This document shows positions 4,101 to 7,020 of a DNA stretch of 7,020 nucleotides, one piece after another. Position 1 is the stretch's first letter, and every line of letters begins with the position of its first letter. The translations under genes and the position numbers were made by a program. Under the pieces are notes generated by a model that saw nothing but the letters and a program-made list of their open reading frames with translations, did no database searches and was not told where the DNA came from. The stretch comes from JAFDWI01 sp964449375 (lineage in GTDB: Bacteria > Actinomycetota > Acidimicrobiia > Acidimicrobiales > Iamiaceae): positions 1 to 7,020 of the forward strand of contig CAYVAS010000099.1 in NCBI GenBank assembly GCA_964449375.1, given 5' to 3'.

Positions 4101-7020
4101 GCAGACCTTCACGCTCGGCACCCCGACCGAGGCGAAGTTCCTCGAGCTGCGCCTCAACGGCACCGGCCGCTATCTGTACCTCGCGGAGTTGCGCGCGGTC
4201 ACCACCCATGGCCTGAACGTCGCGGACGGCAACGCGGTGGGCGCCCAGGTCGTCGACGTGTCGTCGACCTACCCCGGCTACTCGGCTTCGTCGGTGCTCG
4301 CGCCGGACACCACCAACGCTGCGTGGTACTCAGCGACCGGTCAGGTCGCCGATCAGTTCCTGACGGTGCTCCTGCGCAACGGCGACGTCGCCACCGTCGA
4401 CCGCGTCTCGGTGCGTTCGACGAGCTCGCGACCGCACCACATCCAGGTCCGCACGTCGCTCGACGGCGTCACCTTCACCACCGTCGCGGTGCGGGAGCTG
4501 TTCAACAACAGCGCCGAGCAGTTCATCAGCTTCACCCCGGTGGAGGCCCGGTTCGTACAACTCGTCATCGACGACGCGTACGTCACGAACTACATCCGGG
4601 TCGACAAGTTCCGGGTGTTCTCTCCCGATCGGGGTGCGGCGACCGACGTGCCGTTCGTCGACCTGTCGACCGGCACGAAGCCCGCGGTGAGTTGGCTGTG
4701 GGACTTCGGTGACGGCACCACCTCGACCGACCAGCACCCCACCCACACGTTCGGTGGCCCGGGCACCTACCCGATCACCCTCACCGTCACCGATGCCGAC
4801 GGCGCCAGCGACACCACCACGGGCAGCTACACCGTTCCCGGCGTACCCACCACGTCGATGACCGCCACGGTCGCCACCGAAGAATCCGGCGGCACCTACC
4901 GCATCGACGAAGGCACCTACACGACGCTGACCGCGAAGAGCGACGGCGCCGAGATCGTCGCCTGGGACTGGGACCTCGACTACACCAAACCGTCGTCGAC
5001 CGCCGCGTCGGTGAACGCCAAGTTCCCCGATCAGGGCACCTACGTGGTGCGCTACCGGGGCCTCACCGCGGACTGGCTGTGGACACCCTGGACCGAACGC
5101 ACCTTCATCGTCGACAACGTCGCCCCGACCCTCAACATCGGATCGGCGCCGACCGGGCAGGCCCTCGATCCGATCACCCCCCACGTCGCTTCCATCTCCG
5201 ACCCGGCGGGTGCCGCGGATCCGTTGACCTGCACCTGGGACTGGGGTGACGGCACCGCGACCGAAACGGTCGACGCCTGCACGACCTCCCGCGCGCGGGT
5301 GCCCCACACCTTCGCTGTCGTCGGCACCTACACCGCCACGCTCACCGTCGACGACGGCGACGGCGGGGTCACCACCGACACCGTCGAGATCACCGTCACG
5401 CACCGGGCGTCGATGATCCAGGTCACCGCCGCGTCTGCGACCGGGTCCGACCTCATCGCCACCCTCCGGTTGCTCGATGCATCCACCGGTGCGCCGATCG
5501 AGAGCGTCGGCATCGACGTGTCCGCCGATGGCTCCACGACGGTGACCGGCACCACCGACGGTGACGGGTTCGTCACGGTCACGATCCCGGGTGCATCGGG
5601 CGCCTCCGCGATCACCGCCACGACCCCGCAGACGTCCGTGTACGCCGCCCAGTCGCTCACGCGTGCGGTGCGCGCCCCCAAGGCCGACATCGTGTTCATG
5701 ATCGACGAATCGGCCAGCATGGGCGGGCGCCAGGCGGCCGTGCAGGCGAACGTGCGGACGATCATCCAGGGCCTCGCGTCGGCCCTCGACTTCCGGGTGG
5801 GGATGATCGGCTTCAACGTCCGTGGGGAGACGGTCCACGGCCCACTCACCGACGACGTATCGAGGATCTACGACGACATCACCAAGCTGCGGAACATCGG
5901 CGGCAACGTAAGCAGTTACTCGGCCATCGTGGCCGCCTCGGACCACCGCTACGACTGGGACGAGATCGAAGGTGGGGAGCTCGTCGAGACCGACCGGATC
6001 GGGCACCGCCCCAACGCGGCGAGCTGTGCCGTACTGGTCACCGACGCCACGGTCGCCGAAGCCAACTCGCTCATCGCCGGGTCGAACCCGGCGATGAAAG
6101 CCGACTACGCGGCCGCACTCGACGCACTTGAGCGGCGTGGGACGACGCTGTACTCGATCATGACCGAGGACCAGGCGTCGCTCGATGCCTTCGGCCCGGG
6201 AGTGGGCTTGGCTGGTCAGTCCGGTGGCGACTGGTGGGCGGTCGGCGACTTCCAGCGCGACCCGGCCGGCGTCCTCGATGCGCTGGTGCAGAACTGCGTC
6301 ACCAAGGCGCTCACCCCGGACCTGGCTGTGACGCTGGATGGTCCGAGCGCGGCGGTGGCTCCCGGCGACGAGGTCACCTACACGGTGACCGCTACCAACG
6401 CCTCGGCGATCGACACCCCGTTCGTGACCTACTCGGCCACGCTGCCCGCCGACGTCGACTACCTCTACTCCGCGGGTGGTGGCACCTACGACGCCGCGAC
6501 CCGTACCGTCACCTGGCCGAGCGTCGACCTCGATGCCGGGGCGTTCGTGCAACGCGACGTGACCGTGAAGGTGCGCGCCTTCGAGTGGGACGCGGGGGAT
6601 CACCCCCTCGTCACCTCGGCGCAGGTGGGCTACAACGGGTCACTCGGCACCGAGAGCAACACCGACAACAACTCGGCCGATCACACCGCGACCGTGCACG
6701 TCGATACCCCGATCGGCCCTTCGACGACGACTTCGTCCACGACCACCTCGTCCACGACGACCACGTCCACGACGACCACGTTGGCTCCGACCACGACGAC
6801 GACCACGACCACCGCGGCGCCGACCTCGACCACGGTGCCTGACACGACCACAACGTCCACCACGACCGTCCCGACCGACCCGCCCCCGACGACGGACCCG
6901 GTCGACGTCGGACCCCAGGTCACCCCCACGACGCCCGATGATCCGCCCACACCGATCCTGCCGGCAATTGCGACACCTCCATCGCCATCCGCGGGGGTGC
7001 CCGCGCCGCAGCCCGCGCCG
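1018..7020 (+). CDS. giant secreted/surface mosaic protein: PKD, discoidin-like, VWA, DUF11-like, Thr-rich stalk (3' end off window)
   Basis: One frame stays open for 2001 codons to the right edge; the C-terminus is missing. Residues 1-36 are a Sec signal peptide (RRPRAR, then VMILLVLLVV, likely cleavage after AEA). Residues about 38-483 are unrecognised: four cysteines (74, 88, 155, 158), then helices, a Gly-rich hydrophobic stretch at 203-226, and C407/C416. PKD domains follow at about 490-577, 585-667 (FGDG 625-628) and 677-762 (FGDG 717-720), each with a DPDGD loop. Three discoidin-like sandwiches occupy 763-917, 922-1060 and 1063-1202. PKD or PKD-like domains return at 1206-1274 (WDFGDG), 1280-1366 (divergent, WDWDLD) and 1368-1463 (WDWGDG). 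An Ig-like domain spans 1466-1552. The VWA domain spans 1556-1765, with MIDAS residues D1563, S1565, S1567 and D1676. A DUF11-like domain is at 1767-1896, and a Thr-rich then Pro-rich stalk runs from 1900 on. PKD, discoidin and VWA modules bind glycans, proteins or matrix in known families, so I infer a surface adhesin. No catalytic domain is visible. A sortase motif or membrane anchor would lie beyond the window. Confidence 0.9.
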   Translation, partial: MNVNRRPRARSAVMILLVLLVVSTVARVPSAPTAEAALHNLFPADADGFPKGRFYSDEALYVTLTSDFYGGVVCIVDASITNPAAADCVGDLAWGKPHTYTGLGTMLGYPLAAPWLTAGEWRLLTVPALKAKDAAGNERPVPGTELSEVFVVEACGPCDRSWADDELQPWKDMAGSMTSLKTLTEAAEVYDAASKVYGLAKNMYVGASMGLSGMLFGGLVAGAGMALDSMGVKSTESMAKDLFKGLANRVGTMYADIAADPPRFDYDVTTVPQFETVDQLEPDASMTAAETELANSYFDAMARAAAYGDASRLANERYQGAVIDGDHEAAYEQALATSTFTFEMNQQLRLVQLYEAQIIDQSWAVEKNVTLPSGETWADVLAELDDLRTNGLTSDQQAALDAELASCTIKTLADACLITQDLVDQALASWQDPAWFASLQAVDPDGSLADVLAVNSAGLDDAITAFEHFGQWMAHNASLERDQIPVTPPNRAPISAFDASALTGTAPLTVTFTSAATDPDGDALDLTWDIAGTRRVDNETSVTHTFATPGSYGVSLVATDPDGEWHQAIKWISVYPDTGVPTPDNQAPIASFSPQWVDREGPFTQTFTASSFDPDGDTVTHTWHFGDGTTATGNSVTKTFPPGFIMSVLLVASDGTLTGQVAGEVTSRHPGVDPTPNAPPEVGFTADPASGNSPLEVAFTSTSTDPDGDPLDHTWYFGDGATATGATATHTYTAAGTYTATLIVSDGVNSVSTTQQIVVHAVTPIQAAFAVARGGDVAAAANGGRVLDTGTSANPSYPVSNLITSSSDWRSVNGVTDPQEITFDLAGRGRDLVDRVVLRGFNVTQSVKTFSVELVEGSNPFGAATTVIDHETLDRSNDDQTFTFAPQRARFVKLTVHDSHGGSYHRLGQVSVPAVGADADGPGGIVSLAAGSPATIVSATTEYSAGRTAANILNSSSSQWSSTADQVTDQRIRVQLGGEGTHELSTIVLRSSGNSYTVGDFEVYASPTGDDGSWTKVLDDTMAPTNAAQTFTLGTPTEAKFLELRLNGTGRYLYLAELRAVTTHGLNVADGNAVGAQVVDVSSTYPGYSASSVLAPDTTNAAWYSATGQVADQFLTVLLRNGDVATVDRVSVRSTSSRPHHIQVRTSLDGVTFTTVAVRELFNNSAEQFISFTPVEARFVQLVIDDAYVTNYIRVDKFRVFSPDRGAATDVPFVDLSTGTKPAVSWLWDFGDGTTSTDQHPTHTFGGPGTYPITLTVTDADGASDTTTGSYTVPGVPTTSMTATVATEESGGTYRIDEGTYTTLTAKSDGAEIVAWDWDLDYTKPSSTAASVNAKFPDQGTYVVRYRGLTADWLWTPWTERTFIVDNVAPTLNIGSAPTGQALDPITPHVASISDPAGAADPLTCTWDWGDGTATETVDACTTSRARVPHTFAVVGTYTATLTVDDGDGGVTTDTVEITVTHRASMIQVTAASATGSDLIATLRLLDASTGAPIESVGIDVSADGSTTVTGTTDGDGFVTVTIPGASGASAITATTPQTSVYAAQSLTRAVRAPKADIVFMIDESASMGGRQAAVQANVRTIIQGLASALDFRVGMIGFNVRGETVHGPLTDDVSRIYDDITKLRNIGGNVSSYSAIVAASDHRYDWDEIEGGELVETDRIGHRPNAASCAVLVTDATVAEANSLIAGSNPAMKADYAAALDALERRGTTLYSIMTEDQASLDAFGPGVGLAGQSGGDWWAVGDFQRDPAGVLDALVQNCVTKALTPDLAVTLDGPSAAVAPGDEVTYTVTATNASAIDTPFVTYSATLPADVDYLYSAGGGTYDAATRTVTWPSVDLDAGAFVQRDVTVKVRAFEWDAGDHPLVTSAQVGYNGSLGTESNTDNNSADHTATVHVDTPIGPSTTTSSTTTSSTTTTSTTTTLAPTTTTTTTTAAPTSTTVPDTTTTSTTTVPTDPPPTTDPVDVGPQVTPTTPDDPPTPILPAIATPPSPSAGVPAPQPAP
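3304..4623 (+). repeat. three tandem discoidin-like (F5/8 type C-like) domain repeats
   Basis: Residues 763-917, 922-1060 and 1063-1202 share one diverged pattern. Each has a Tyr/Ser-rich start (YPVSNLI, YSAGRTAANIL, YPGYSASSVL), a W-x-S motif, and an alternating hydrophobic strand (ITFDL, IRVQL, LTVLL). A strand with Val-Leu/Val-Arg follows (RVVLRG, TIVLRS, RVSVRS), then a DFEVYAS- or HIQVRTS-like strand, and an A-(R/K)-F-(V/L)-(K/E/Q)-L close. This is the usual course of F5/8 type C / galactose-binding-like sandwiches. Protein similarity is clear by eye but the DNA copies are not near-identical, so the triplication is old. Confidence 0.65.
5683..6312 (+). other. von Willebrand factor A domain coding segment
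   Basis: Residues 1556-1765 start with ADIVFMIDESASMGG, the classic first strand and D-x-S-x-S metal motif (D1563, S1565, S1567). VGMIGFN at about 1594-1600 is the next core strand. CAVLVTDATV places the second MIDAS Asp at 1676. The usual threonine position after the GG turn (1628-1629) appears to be served by serines (S1632, S1633 or S1635). C1670 and C1760 could pair in the exported protein. VWA domains of this type bind a divalent cation and a protein ligand. Confidence 0.8.
6715..6882 (+). repeat. Thr-rich low-complexity repeat (ACG/ACC codon tract) encoding a surface stalk
   Basis: Residues about 1900-1955 are almost all Thr and Ser with occasional AAP, LAP and VP breaks. The DNA is built from ACG/ACC/TCC codons and includes a perfect tandem 15-mer, TCCACGACGACCACG at 6751-6765 and 6766-6780. 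A Pro-rich segment follows to the window end. Such tracts commonly span the wall in actinobacterial surface proteins and are often glycosylated; both are inference here. Confidence 0.85.

Noticed and set aside
847..4209. A 1120-codon open frame on the minus strand opposite the large gene
   Set aside because: Its translation is Arg/Gly/Val/His-rich with no recognisable domain. It lies antisense to a + strand frame with clear signal peptide, PKD and discoidin patterns. High third-position G+C in the real frame removes stops from the antisense frame.
4330..6603. A 757-codon open frame on the minus strand
   Set aside because: This is the same antisense effect. The product is low-complexity and Arg/Gly/Val/Asp-rich, while the + strand encodes PKD, Ig-like and VWA domains here.
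6720..6880. Repetitive DNA considered as a CRISPR-like or minisatellite array
   Set aside because: There are no spacer-repeat units. The repeats are codon-level, in frame, and explained by a Thr-rich stalk.
6681..6950. A minus-strand Val/Gly-rich open frame opposite the Thr tract
   Set aside because: It is a simple complement of ACG/ACC repeats, which gives a Val/Gly-rich sequence; no start signal is seen.

Overview
The window looks like high-G+C actinobacterial DNA. A Thr-rich run near the end (Thr tracts broken by AAP and VP), strong G/C bias at third codon positions and actinobacterial-type IS1380 transposase sequence point to Actinomycetota. Class Acidimicrobiia (Ilumatobacter-like) is my best guess. 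That placement is inference from protein style, not from a marker gene.

Layout. (1) Bases 1-510, + strand, are insertion-sequence debris. The last codons and putative right end of an IS3-type element abut a headless C-terminal fragment of an IS1380-family transposase. That fragment is followed by its non-coding tail and a putative right terminal repeat ending in CTAG at 510. The arrangement suggests one IS inserted into another. (2) Bases 572-802, - strand, are a small unrecognised gene of 76 codons with a very good ribosome binding site. (3) Bases 803-1017 are a divergent intergenic region. It has overlapping -10-like hexamers on the two strands and a short GC-rich repeat/hairpin. (4) From 1018 to the right edge one + strand frame stays open for 2001 codons with no stop. 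It encodes an exported mosaic surface protein whose C-terminus lies outside the window.

The large protein has, in order: a Sec signal peptide; an unrecognised mostly helical region of about 440 residues with conserved-looking cysteines; three PKD domains; three tandem discoidin-like (F5/8 type C-like) beta-sandwiches; three more PKD or PKD-like domains; an Ig-like domain; a von Willebrand A domain with most of a MIDAS metal site; a DUF11-like repeat; and a Thr-rich then Pro-rich stalk. This architecture fits a cell-surface adhesin or matrix/glycan-binding protein projected through the wall. No enzyme domain is visible. No functional link is evident between the IS debris, the small gene and the large gene, beyond the last two sharing a divergent promoter region.

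I see no CRISPR array, tRNA, rRNA or recognisable defence system. The points most worth pursuing are the unknown N-terminal region, the triplicated discoidin-like block next to a VWA domain, and the nested IS boundary.
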